A DNA stretch of 22,094 nucleotides. Origin: RGIG8748 sp045646525. GTDB lineage: Bacteria; Bacillota; Clostridia; UMGS1810. A program made the translations under genes and the position numbers. The stretch spans positions 1 through 22,094 of the forward strand of contig JAZRKX010000054.1 in NCBI GenBank assembly GCA_045646525.1, in the 5' to 3' direction. The notes beneath the pieces are model-generated. The model worked only from the letters and a program-made list of their open reading frames with translations. It did no database searches and was not told where the DNA came from. This document shows, piece by piece, positions 1-6,456 of the stretch. Numbering within the stretch: the stretch's first letter is position 1; each line of letters begins with the position of its first letter.

Positions 1-2
1 AT

Positions 3-584
3 ACCGACCTCGATACATACGAGACACAAAGCACAGATTATGTGTACAACAGCTTAAATCAGCTCGTATCTCATACAAACGGTACAGATGCCTATACCTA
101 CACCTACGATGACAACGGCAATATGCTAAAGGTCAAAAAGAACGAAGACATCATTAAGACCTACGCCTATGATGACCTCAACCGCCTTGCAACTGCCCAT
201 GTATACGGCAACACTGCACAGTATAGCTACAATGGCGATAACTTAAGACAAACCAAGACTGTAAACGGAGTAACCACAGAGCATGTATATGACGGTCAGA
301 ATATTGTAGCGGATATGGGTGCAAATACCAATATATATGTCTACGGCATAGACCTACTTGGCATGCGTACAAACGATGGCAATCTGCAAATCTATGCCAC
401 CACCCCAAGGGGCGATGTGGATAAGCTCATAAATTCGGACGGCACATACCGAGAGTATGAATACGACGCATATGGCAACCCTATAGCAGATAACAGCCAC
501 ACAGTAAATCCGTTTGGATATACAGGACAGTATACCGACTATGAGACAGGGCTTGTATACCTAAGGAATATATACATAACCTGA
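3..584 (+). pseudogene. RHS/YD-repeat protein, 3' end of core, truncated at the tip junction
   Basis: The reading frame is open from the left edge, so the gene starts outside the window. It encodes tandem YD repeats (YTYDDNGNMLKV, YAYDDLNRLATA, YSYNGDNLRQT) and the hallmark end of an RHS core (DAYGNPIADN, NPFGYTGQYTDYETGLVYLRN). RHS proteins are large secreted or surface beta-shell proteins whose variable C-terminal tip, often a toxin, begins just after the YLRxRYYD motif. Here the frame stops seven residues after GLVYL (LRNIYIT then TGA), so no tip is present. The bases beyond carry a transposase remnant in another frame. I infer truncation by insertion or deletion at the tip junction. The upstream part may be intact outside the window. 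No immunity gene is seen. Confidence 0.85.
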
Positions 585-685
585 GAGAACAAGGATTTAC
601 AATAGGGCAATTAGAAAGACTCACAGGAATATCACGAGGAATAATAACAAGAATAAAAAGCGTGCAAAAACAGGCACGTCCCTGA
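563..685 (+). pseudogene. C-terminal remnant of a Y1 (RAYT/IS200-like) transposase
   Basis: In the frame ending at TGA 683-685 the sequence reads KEYIHNLREQGFTIGQ and continues ERLTGISRGIITRIKS. This resembles the short helix-turn-helix tail that ends many REP-associated Y1 transposases of Firmicutes (LRExGxSIxQIxRLTGI pattern). The catalytic HUH domain and the Tyr region are absent, so this is a dead fragment of about 40 residues. It overlaps the end of the RHS frame by about 20 bases, placing a recombination junction near 560-580. It was too short for standard gene calling and was identified by eye from the motif, so the family call is good but not certain. Confidence 0.6.
661..678. repeat. 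Small hairpin at the end of the transposase remnant
   Basis: CGTGC (661-665) and GCACG (674-678) form a 5-bp stem around an 8-base loop, followed by TCCC. Read on the minus strand it begins GGGACGTGCCTG, similar in style to the GGGAC...GGCAC hairpins that accompany RAYT transposases as REP-like sequences. It lies between the transposase remnant and the EamA remnant, which would suit an element end. The stem is short, so the REP interpretation is only an inference. Confidence 0.35.
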
Positions 686-905
686 TAACATAGGACTTGT
701 AACATCGGTTATTCCGTATATCACCTATACATATGCCATGAAGAAGATTCCCGCGGGAGTTGCATCATCTGTCTCCGCTGTTGAACCGCTTGTAGCTACG
801 CTGATAGGTGTTGTTTTGTATGGTGAGCCAATGACTGTTGCATCATATATCGGTATGGTATTTATAGTTACATCAGTTGTTCTGTTAAGCTTACATAAGG
901 ACTAA
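681..905 (+). pseudogene. EamA/DMT-family transporter, C-terminal fragment
   Basis: The frame from about 681 to the TAA at 903-905 encodes roughly 74 residues with the pattern of the last two helices of an EamA transporter: YITYTYAMKKIPAGVASSV, then VEPLVATLIGVVLYGEPM, then YIGMVFIVTSVVLLSLHKD. The EP...GE motif between helices is characteristic of the drug/metabolite transporter superfamily. A full protein has about 300 residues and ten helices; everything upstream is missing, and a stop (TAA 654-656) closes the frame just before the junction. There is no start codon with a ribosome binding site. I infer a remnant left when the upstream part was replaced by transposase and RHS sequence. Confidence 0.8.
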
Positions 906-933
906 AAACGGGACTGTAAAAATTTGATATAAT

Positions 934-996
934 CCCCTTAGAGTAGACACTTGAAATAATAAAAGTGTTTCAAGACTACGCTAAGGGGTTTTTATA
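934..996 (+). terminator. Long imperfect hairpin with T-tract
   Basis: CCCCTTAG (934-941) pairs with CTAAGGGG (981-988), continued by GTAG/CTAC and an inner CTTGAAA/TTTCAAG pairing, and is followed by TTTTT. It would terminate plus-strand transcription from the remnant zone. The length (55 bases) and the stacked complementary segments exceed a minimal terminator, so a miniature-element origin is possible. Confidence 0.55.
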
Positions 997-1000
997 TGGC

Positions 1001-1052
1001 AATAATTATTAAGGGCATGTCTCAATATTGAGACATGCCTTTAATAATTATT
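1001..1052. repeat. 52-bp near-perfect palindrome covering the end of the LtaS-like gene
   Basis: The left half 1001-1026 is the reverse complement of the right half 1027-1052 with a single mismatch and no spacer. It can act as a terminator for the minus-strand gene. Because of the symmetry, both strands encode IIIKGMSQY followed by a stop; on the minus strand this is the natural C-terminus of the neighbouring protein, and on the plus strand it follows ATG GCA. The last nine codons of the minus-strand gene therefore sit inside the palindrome. Confidence 0.9.
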
Positions 1053-2905
1053 GACTTATCCTTTTTATGTACGGTGTATTCCAGCTTTAGTGCTTCACGG
1101 AAGAACCTGTCCTCCAGATACATAACATCAAGTGACGAAGCATACCTGTAATCCTTGCTATGCTCTTTCTTGTTCTTATCCGTCCATGTAACTGTGGCGA
1201 TTTTGTCATTGGTTGTATCTATCGTATATTCACATCCGTTTAATTTAACCACAGTTTTTGATGCCTCCCAATAAACCTTTCCGCCAAGGCTTTCGGCAAT
1301 TATTCTCAGCGGGAAAAGGCGTGTTCCGTTTCTTAATGTGATGGCATATCCTTTGGTATCGTTAGCGAGCAGGATTTTGGTCTGGTTCAGGAGCATTATA
1401 TTTTCCAGATAGAAAGGGGAGTAGCTTTCCAGTTCATTGGTAAGTCTCTCAAAACCGTATTTTTCCGTAAGCGTAGCTTCGCCCGAAAACAAATTTACAC
1501 CCAGACCGAGTCTTTCTCCTTTTATTGTGCATCCCATAGCCGCAAGGGTGGTGGGGAACATATCCATGGTGGAGAATTCGCGGTTTTTGGTGTTTTTTGA
1601 CTCTGCGGCAGAATTTATTATACAGTTATATACTCTTCGTGAGTAATCTTTGTCTACGGTTTCTTCGATGTATTCGTTGAACATTGTGCAGTGGTCGCCT
1701 GTTATAACGATAGTGGTATCGTCATAGAAATCCTGCGCCTTTATCCACTCTACAAATTCATAAAGCTGTGTGTCAGCACACGATATAACATTGTCGTATT
1801 GTCTCTTGTGCTCTAAGGAACATTTACTGCAAATATATCCGTCGGGAAAGTGTGTGTCTACAGTAAGCATGGTAAAGGCAAACGGTTCTTCCTTTTCGGA
1901 GATTTCCGTAAGCTCTTTTTTGGCATACTCGTAGAGGTACATATCCTCCATACCCCACCACACATAGTAGTCTTTTGGTATTATGCCGTCTTCTGTTGCG
2001 GTATTGTAGTCATATACTGTATCTGTTCCGTGCTTAAGATAGAATTTGTTTCTGTCTGCAAATCCGCTGTCCGAGCCTACCATAAGAGCCTGATAGTATC
2101 CGTTTTTGCAGAGTATATCCCCAAGACTTACGGCACCCCTTAAAAAGCTGTCATCCTCGAGCGTTTTTGCACCGTACATATTTGCAGACAAAGGTATTCC
2201 CGAAGAGTGTGCCACCATTGCGGCAACAGTCCATGAGGCATGCGCAGATTCACGCCCTCCGCCTATACCGTCACTATGCGAAAAGTTTATGTTTTCTTCG
2301 GCAAGCTCTGTAAGATGGGGGATGATATTTTTCTTCATGGCGCCACCGCTTTTTTTGTCCATGTATGAGGTTTCCATGGATTCTAAGAAGATGTATACGA
2401 GATTTCTCTTTTTGGCGGGAAACATAATTTCTGTCTCTTTCGGATTTACATATTCGTTTTCGTAGAGAACAGTCCTATTGGAAAGGCCCGCAATGTAGTC
2501 ATCGAGCTCGGCTGTCACTACTGCACTATAGAGTGCGCAAAGGCATATTATTACTGCCAAAAGTGCCGATACCCACTTTTTAAAGGGATAAATATGAAAT
2601 TTCTTTATTTTAACGGAGAATTTGGGTTTGCCAAACAGTACAAACCATAATAAAGCAGTTATGATAGCTGCAAATACCACATTTACAAGATAGGCATATA
2701 TCATCTTGGTATCTGCACCCTTCATAGAGCCTGTGAGAGTATCTATAATGGCACCGAAACCAAGACGCCCAAAGGTTTTTACATACCAGTTTGCCGAAAA
2801 GAAAGCAAGAAAGCATATAAACATAAGAGCTATGCAAATCACTTTAAGAAAGAACTTAAAGTCTTTACTTATTTTGGATGTATTTTTATGTGATTGTATT
2901 TTCAT
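1022..2905 (-). CDS. LtaS/OpgB-like phosphoglycerol transferase with C-terminal copper-amine-oxidase-N-like domain
   Basis: A 627-residue membrane enzyme of the alkaline-phosphatase/sulfatase superfamily, expected to transfer phosphoglycerol (or a related group) to a surface glycolipid outside the membrane. Three hydrophobic helices lie near residues 18-40, 69-91 and 111-131, fewer than the five of classical LtaS. The sulfatase fold shows FLES (metal-binding Glu175), SWTVAAMVA (probable nucleophile Thr226), VDTHFP (His352) and TGDHC (Asp404, His405). The SWTVAAMVA...GIPL stretch resembles OpgB (MdoB) more than LtaS. Residues about 515-620 look like a copper-amine-oxidase N-terminal-like module (RLFPLRIIAESLGG, VYWEASKTVVKLNG), a frequent wall-side module in Clostridia. 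The ATG at 2905 has AAGGTGA about seven bases upstream. TATAAT lies on the minus strand at 2937-2942 without a good -35 box. The exact substrate is unknown. Confidence 0.88.
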   Translation of the reverse strand: MKIQSHKNTSKISKDFKFFLKVICIALMFICFLAFFSANWYVKTFGRLGFGAIIDTLTGSMKGADTKMIYAYLVNVVFAAIITALLWFVLFGKPKFSVKIKKFHIYPFKKWVSALLAVIICLCALYSAVVTAELDDYIAGLSNRTVLYENEYVNPKETEIMFPAKKRNLVYIFLESMETSYMDKKSGGAMKKNIIPHLTELAEENINFSHSDGIGGGRESAHASWTVAAMVAHSSGIPLSANMYGAKTLEDDSFLRGAVSLGDILCKNGYYQALMVGSDSGFADRNKFYLKHGTDTVYDYNTATEDGIIPKDYYVWWGMEDMYLYEYAKKELTEISEKEEPFAFTMLTVDTHFPDGYICSKCSLEHKRQYDNVISCADTQLYEFVEWIKAQDFYDDTTIVITGDHCTMFNEYIEETVDKDYSRRVYNCIINSAAESKNTKNREFSTMDMFPTTLAAMGCTIKGERLGLGVNLFSGEATLTEKYGFERLTNELESYSPFYLENIMLLNQTKILLANDTKGYAITLRNGTRLFPLRIIAESLGGKVYWEASKTVVKLNGCEYTIDTTNDKIATVTWTDKNKKEHSKDYRYASSLDVMYLEDRFFREALKLEYTVHKKDKSIIIKGMSQY

Positions 2906-2951
2906 TTACTTATCACCTTAGAAAGTATTTGCATTTATTATATGCAATAAT

Positions 2952-2981
2952 AAAAAAACCACCCGAACTTTTGTCGGGTGG
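2952..2981 (-). terminator. Terminator of tRNA-Thr
   Basis: On the minus strand an 8-bp stem (CCACCCGA / TCGGGTGG, plus positions 2959-2966 and 2974-2981) with a 7-base loop is followed by seven T. It lies six bases beyond the CCA end of the tRNA, separating it from the LtaS-like gene. Confidence 0.9.
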
Positions 2982-2986
2982 GTAAA

Positions 2987-3062
2987 TGGAGCTGGTGATC
3001 GGACTTGAACCGACGATCTGCTGATTACGAATCAGCTGCTCTACCGACTGAGCCACACCAGC
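2987..3062 (-). tRNA. tRNA-Thr (anticodon CGT)
   Basis: The reverse complement folds as a full cloverleaf: acceptor GCTGGTG/CACCAGC, D arm GCTC-AGTCGGTA-GAGC, anticodon stem GCTGA/TCAGC with loop TTCGTAA, T arm GTCGG-TTCAAGT-CCGAT. The anticodon CGT reads ACG threonine codons. The discriminator base is T and CCA is encoded in the DNA. Length is 76 nt with CCA. It has its own promoter and terminator and so is a single-gene unit. Confidence 0.96.
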
Positions 3063-3076
3063 GAACAACCGTTGTT

Positions 3077-3105
3077 ATTATAACTCAAAAATTACCATTC
3101 GTCAA
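3077..3105 (-). promoter_or_regulatory. Promoter of tRNA-Thr
   Basis: On the minus strand TTGACG (3100-3105) and TATAAT (3077-3082) are 17 bases apart, close to a perfect vegetative sigma promoter, about 15 bases before the tRNA 5' end. Confidence 0.85.
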
Positions 3106-3152
3106 GCATTTTGATGTGTTCTTTACAATTATATCACAAAACACGCACCCGA

Positions 3153-3182
3153 TTGACAATGGGCAGGATAAGGTTGTAAAAT
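3153..3182 (+). promoter_or_regulatory. Promoter of the DUF3048 lipoprotein gene
   Basis: TTGACA (3153-3158), 18-base spacer, TAAAAT (3177-3182), about 30 bases before the start codon and divergent from the tRNA promoter. Confidence 0.7.
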
Positions 3183-3213
3183 TATATAAAATAAAGCATT
3201 TTTGGAGGTACAT

Positions 3214-4239
3214 ATGAAAAAGGTTATTTCTCTTATGTTGGTTTTAATCATCCTTGTTTTTTCAGGTTGCGGCAAGAAAGAAACAGTAGACACCAAGGCT
3301 GACCCAAAACCCAAGGCACCTGTGACGGCTACTGAGCCCAAAGACGAATTTCTTACTCTTATGGAAAAGGACACCCGCCCTGTAGCTGTTATGATAGATA
3401 ACGACGGTCCCTCATCAAGACCACAGATAGGACTTGAGAGTGCATATATGATATATGAGGTCATAGTAGAGGGCGGCGCAAGCAGAATTATGGCTCTTTT
3501 CAAAGATGCCACCTCTATCGAAAAGGTAGGACCCATCCGTTCCTCCAGACACTATTTTCTTGATTTTGTGTTAGAGCACGATGCCATATACTGTCATGCC
3601 GGCTGGAGTCCCAAAGCGGCTTCGGATATCCCTGCGCTCGGTGTCAACAATGTAAACGGCATTGTAGGTAATGACGGCACAAACTTCTACCGCGACAGTA
3701 CATACGATAATACATGGCATAATCTTTATACAAACTTAAGTAAACTCTATAAATATGCAGTAGACAAAAAGGGCTACAAGGCAGATACCAAGGTTACCCA
3801 TACAAAATACAATGCCAAGGATACCGCTTTGGCAGATGATGCTGGGAGCGCTGTAGAGATAGTGCTTCCGTATTCTTCCATGTACAAGGTTACATATAAG
3901 TATAATGAGGAGAAAAAGAATTACACCCGTTACATAGGTCAGAGTGAGCACATGTCACAGACTGGAGAAGCACTTACTGCCAAGAACATCATAATTTGCC
4001 CTATGCGCAACTATCCTCTTCAGGACGGCGAAAATAAGGACCGTCAGGATGTTGTTACCGTGGGAAGCGGCGAGGGTTACTATGTTACAGACGGAAAGGC
4101 TGTCAAAATCACATGGTCCAAGCCGGCAAGAAACGCCAAAACAGTATACACTCTTGAAAACGGTGAGGAGCTCAAATTAAATCCCGGAAACACCTATGTT
4201 CAGATAGTACCCATGGGAAATGAGATTACAATAAAATAA
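3214..4239 (+). CDS. DUF3048 (YerB-like) lipoprotein
   Basis: A 341-residue exported protein. The N-terminus is a lipoprotein signal peptide: Lys-Lys, a hydrophobic stretch and the lipobox VFSGC with Cys19 as lipid anchor. After a Lys/Pro-rich linker comes the DUF3048 N-terminal domain, with the family signature RPVAVMIDND, SAYMIYEVIVEGGASRIMALF, GPIRSSRHYFLDF and YCHAGWSPKA. The last ~110 residues match the DUF3048 C-terminal part (YVTDGKAVKITWSK, NPGNTYVQIVP). The family includes B. subtilis YerB; its biochemical role is not established. The ATG at 3214 is chosen because GGAGGT at 3204-3209 is well placed; a TTG at 3202 would overlap that site. It has its own promoter and is followed by a hairpin element. 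Confidence 0.9.
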   Translation: MKKVISLMLVLIILVFSGCGKKETVDTKADPKPKAPVTATEPKDEFLTLMEKDTRPVAVMIDNDGPSSRPQIGLESAYMIYEVIVEGGASRIMALFKDATSIEKVGPIRSSRHYFLDFVLEHDAIYCHAGWSPKAASDIPALGVNNVNGIVGNDGTNFYRDSTYDNTWHNLYTNLSKLYKYAVDKKGYKADTKVTHTKYNAKDTALADDAGSAVEIVLPYSSMYKVTYKYNEEKKNYTRYIGQSEHMSQTGEALTAKNIIICPMRNYPLQDGENKDRQDVVTVGSGEGYYVTDGKAVKITWSKPARNAKTVYTLENGEELKLNPGNTYVQIVPMGNEITIK

Positions 4240-4241
4240 TT

Positions 4242-4354
4242 TTGAATATTTTCCCTTTGAAAAAGATATAATGTTAAAGAAAGACCTGCTTATAAATTCC
4301 AAATCGAACGGAACCCATTTTGGAGGATACGGAATTTTGAGGCGGGTTTTCTTT
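4242..4354 (+). other. Putative promoter plus structured terminator-like element (possible small RNA or leader)
   Basis: TTGAAT (4242-4247) and TATAAT (4267-4272), with a long 19-base spacer, precede an imperfect stem: AAAGAAA, ACCTGC and AAATTCC (4276-4300) pair with GGAATTT, GCGGGT and TTTCTTT (4331-4354), while TCCAAA/TTTGGA can pair inside. The right arm ends in TTTTCTTT. The simplest reading is an elaborate intrinsic terminator for the lipoprotein gene; it could also be an ~80-nt RNA or an attenuator ahead of cysK. I see no T-box or S-box consensus, and I do not recognise the RNA family. Confidence 0.4.
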
Positions 4355-4362
4355 ATAAATAA

Positions 4363-4391
4363 TTGACAAAATATGAGTAAAATGCTATTAT
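4363..4391 (+). promoter_or_regulatory. Promoter of the cysK transcription unit
   Basis: TTGACA (4363-4368), exactly 17 bases, TATTAT (4386-4391). The predicted start site is about 25 bases before the cysK start codon, downstream of the hairpin element, so this promoter would escape any attenuation there. Confidence 0.8.
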
Positions 4392-4422
4392 GTAACAAGA
4401 TATACATATAATGGAGGCATAT

Positions 4423-5349
4423 ATGATTTGCAATAATATTTTGGAGGCAATAGGCAATACGCCTATGATAAAACTTAATAAATTAACGGGCGATGACAGT
4501 GCGCAGATTCTTGTTAAGTTCGAGGGTCTTAATGTCGGCGGTTCCATAAAGACACGCACCGCGTACAATATGATAAAGGATGCGGAAAACAGGGGACTTA
4601 TCGGTAAGGATACAATTATCGTTGAGCCCACAAGCGGCAATCAGGGCATAGGTCTTGCTCTGGTGGGAGCTGTTTTGGGTTATAAAACCAAAATAATAAT
4701 GCCCGATTCTGTTAGCGAGGAGCGCAGAAAGCTTGTAAATCATTATGGTGCAGAGGTTATACTTGTCCACGATGCGGGAAATATAGGTGAGTGTATAGAT
4801 GAGTGTCTCTCCATAGCTCTCAGGATGCAGGAGGAAGACAGCAGAGTGTTTGTTCCTCAGCAGTTCGAAAATCCCGCAAATCCATCCATACAACGCGAGC
4901 AGACGGGTATGGAAATAATAAATCAGGTAAACGGTCCCATACACGGCTTTTGTTCAGGCATAGGCACGGGCGGTACCATTACGGGCATAGGTGAAACACT
5001 TCGCAAATACAATCCCGATATAGAAATCTGGGCGGTAGAGCCTGAGCATGCCGCAATCCTTTCGGGCGGGTCTATCGGCACACATTTGCAGATGGGCATA
5101 GGTGACGGACTCATACCCGAGATACTGAATACACAGATTTACAACGATATATACATAGTAAAGGATGACGAAGCTATACACACCTCCAAGGACCTCGCAT
5201 CCAAAGAGGGCATACTTTGCGGAATATCAAGCGGTACCAATGTTGCCGCAGCTATTGCACTTGCCAAAAAACTCGGCAGGGGCAAGACGGTGGTAACAGT
5301 ACTTCCCGATACCGCAGAAAGATACTTCTCAACTCCTTTATTTGAATAG
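4423..5349 (+). CDS. cysK: Cysteine synthase (O-acetylserine sulfhydrylase family)
   Basis: A 308-residue fold-type II PLP enzyme expected to make cysteine from O-acetylserine and sulfide. The lysine for the PLP Schiff base is Lys43 in NVGGSIKTRTA. The substrate loop is TSGNQG (70-75), the phosphate cup GTGGT (181-185), and GISSGTN (267-273) and LPDTAERYFST complete the family pattern, as does QQFENPANP. Two deviations from the usual sequence are visible: Thr in place of Asp after the catalytic lysine region (KTR rather than KDR) and Gln in TSGNQG where Thr is usual. These could mean a related beta-replacement enzyme. The ATG at 4423 is used because GGAGGC (4413-4418) precedes it; the ATG at 4411 overlaps this site. 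It is first in a unit with the M42 peptidase nine bases downstream. Confidence 0.85.
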   Translation: MICNNILEAIGNTPMIKLNKLTGDDSAQILVKFEGLNVGGSIKTRTAYNMIKDAENRGLIGKDTIIVEPTSGNQGIGLALVGAVLGYKTKIIMPDSVSEERRKLVNHYGAEVILVHDAGNIGECIDECLSIALRMQEEDSRVFVPQQFENPANPSIQREQTGMEIINQVNGPIHGFCSGIGTGGTITGIGETLRKYNPDIEIWAVEPEHAAILSGGSIGTHLQMGIGDGLIPEILNTQIYNDIYIVKDDEAIHTSKDLASKEGILCGISSGTNVAAAIALAKKLGRGKTVVTVLPDTAERYFSTPLFE

Positions 5350-5358
5350 GAGGCAGTT

Positions 5359-6342
5359 ATGGAATTACTCAAGCAGCTAACCGGGATATATTCTCCCTCG
5401 GGAAACGAACTTAAAATTTGCAAGTTCATATCAAATCTGGTATCTCCCTATGCAGACGAGGTTTATACCGATAATATGGGAAACCTTGTAGTGCACAAAA
5501 AGGGAGGCGGCAAAAAGATTCTTCTTGCCGCACATATGGACGAGATAGGTCTTTTGGCAAATTATATAGACGAAAACGGCTTTGTCCGTTTTTCCGCAGT
5601 AGGCGGAGTTATGCCGTACTGCGCACTTTATCAGAGCGTAGTCTTTGAAAACGGTGTAAAAGGCGTTGTGGCATATGAAGAAAAAGAGGACTTAAAAAAA
5701 GATTTTAATATACAGAAGATGTATATAGATATCGGTGCAAGGGATGCCAAGCAGGCTATGGAGCTTATTTCCATAGGAGACAGCGCTGTTTTCGAGGGTG
5801 CATTTTCCCAAAACGGCGATATTGTTTCTTCAAAAGCAATGGACAACAGAGTGGGAGTGTATGCTCTTATAAAGGTACTTATGCAGATGGATGATTGTCC
5901 AAATGACCTTTACTTTGTATTTACTGCGCAGGAGGAACTGGGGTGCAGAGGAGCAAAGGCTGTATCAAATGCCATAAACCCCGATATTGCTCTGGCGGTA
6001 GATGTTACCGACACGGGAGATACCCCCGAATGTAAGCCGATGGCTGTTAAATTAGGTCAGGGACCGTGTATTAAGTATATGGATAATTCCATAATTACAC
6101 ACAAGTATGTAAACGACGCCTTAAAAGCTGTTGCAAATAAGGATAACATACAGATTCAGCATGAGGTTTTGTCCATTGGCGGAACGGATGCGGGAGCTAT
6201 CCATACATCGGGTACGGGAGTTATGACAGGAGCCGTATCAATACCCACAAGATATATACACACCCCGCACGAATGTGTAAATATGGCGGATGTAGACGGG
6301 GCGGTTAAGCTTATAGCAGGATTTGTAAATACAGTTTTATAA
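5359..6342 (+). CDS. M42-family metallo-aminopeptidase
   Basis: A 327-residue cytosolic dinuclear-metal peptidase of the M42 family (glutamyl/deblocking aminopeptidase, TET and FrvX relatives, also annotated as cellulase M). All metal and catalytic residues are visible: AAHMDEIG (His59, Asp61), AMDNRVG (bridging Asp162), AQEELGCRGA (catalytic Glu192, Glu193), AVDVTDTGD (Asp215) and PTRYIHTPHE (His301). Such enzymes form 12-mers and trim peptides released by proteolysis. The start ATG follows AGGAGGC directly and lies nine bases after cysK, so the two are co-transcribed. Length is normal for the family. Substrate preference cannot be read from the sequence. Confidence 0.93.
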   Translation: MELLKQLTGIYSPSGNELKICKFISNLVSPYADEVYTDNMGNLVVHKKGGGKKILLAAHMDEIGLLANYIDENGFVRFSAVGGVMPYCALYQSVVFENGVKGVVAYEEKEDLKKDFNIQKMYIDIGARDAKQAMELISIGDSAVFEGAFSQNGDIVSSKAMDNRVGVYALIKVLMQMDDCPNDLYFVFTAQEELGCRGAKAVSNAINPDIALAVDVTDTGDTPECKPMAVKLGQGPCIKYMDNSIITHKYVNDALKAVANKDNIQIQHEVLSIGGTDAGAIHTSGTGVMTGAVSIPTRYIHTPHECVNMADVDGAVKLIAGFVNTVL

Positions 6343-6354
6343 ACAATGGAGACT

Positions 6355-6412
6355 GTGCGGCGCATATTTGGCGCCGCACAACTCCTATATAATCAACCGA
6401 CATTATTGTCGG
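6355..6412. repeat. Two tandem stable hairpins downstream of the M42 gene
   Basis: GTGCGGCGC (6355-6363) pairs perfectly with GCGCCGCAC (6371-6379); CCGACA (6397-6402) pairs with TGTCGG (6407-6412) around TTAT. The first has no T-tract and the second is followed only by a mixed A/T run. They could act as weak terminators, mRNA stabilisers or processing sites within the operon. Confidence 0.6.
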
Positions 6413-6456
6413 ATGTTATTATATATTATGTATCTGTATGTGAGGTGGTGATTTTT

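Noticed and set aside
996..1031. 11-codon plus-strand frame ATG GCA ... TGA with AAGGGG upstream
   Set aside because: The apparent ribosome binding site is the right arm of a hairpin, and the codons are the mirror image of the neighbouring gene's end; best explained by the palindrome.
3005..3217. 70-residue plus-strand frame over the tRNA and promoters
   Set aside because: It translates the tRNA gene and two promoters; not plausible as coding sequence.
4273..4422. T-box or SAM riboswitch ahead of cysK
   Set aside because: The conserved T-box sequence (AGGGTGGNACCGCG) and S-box core motifs are not present; only an unassigned hairpin is supported.
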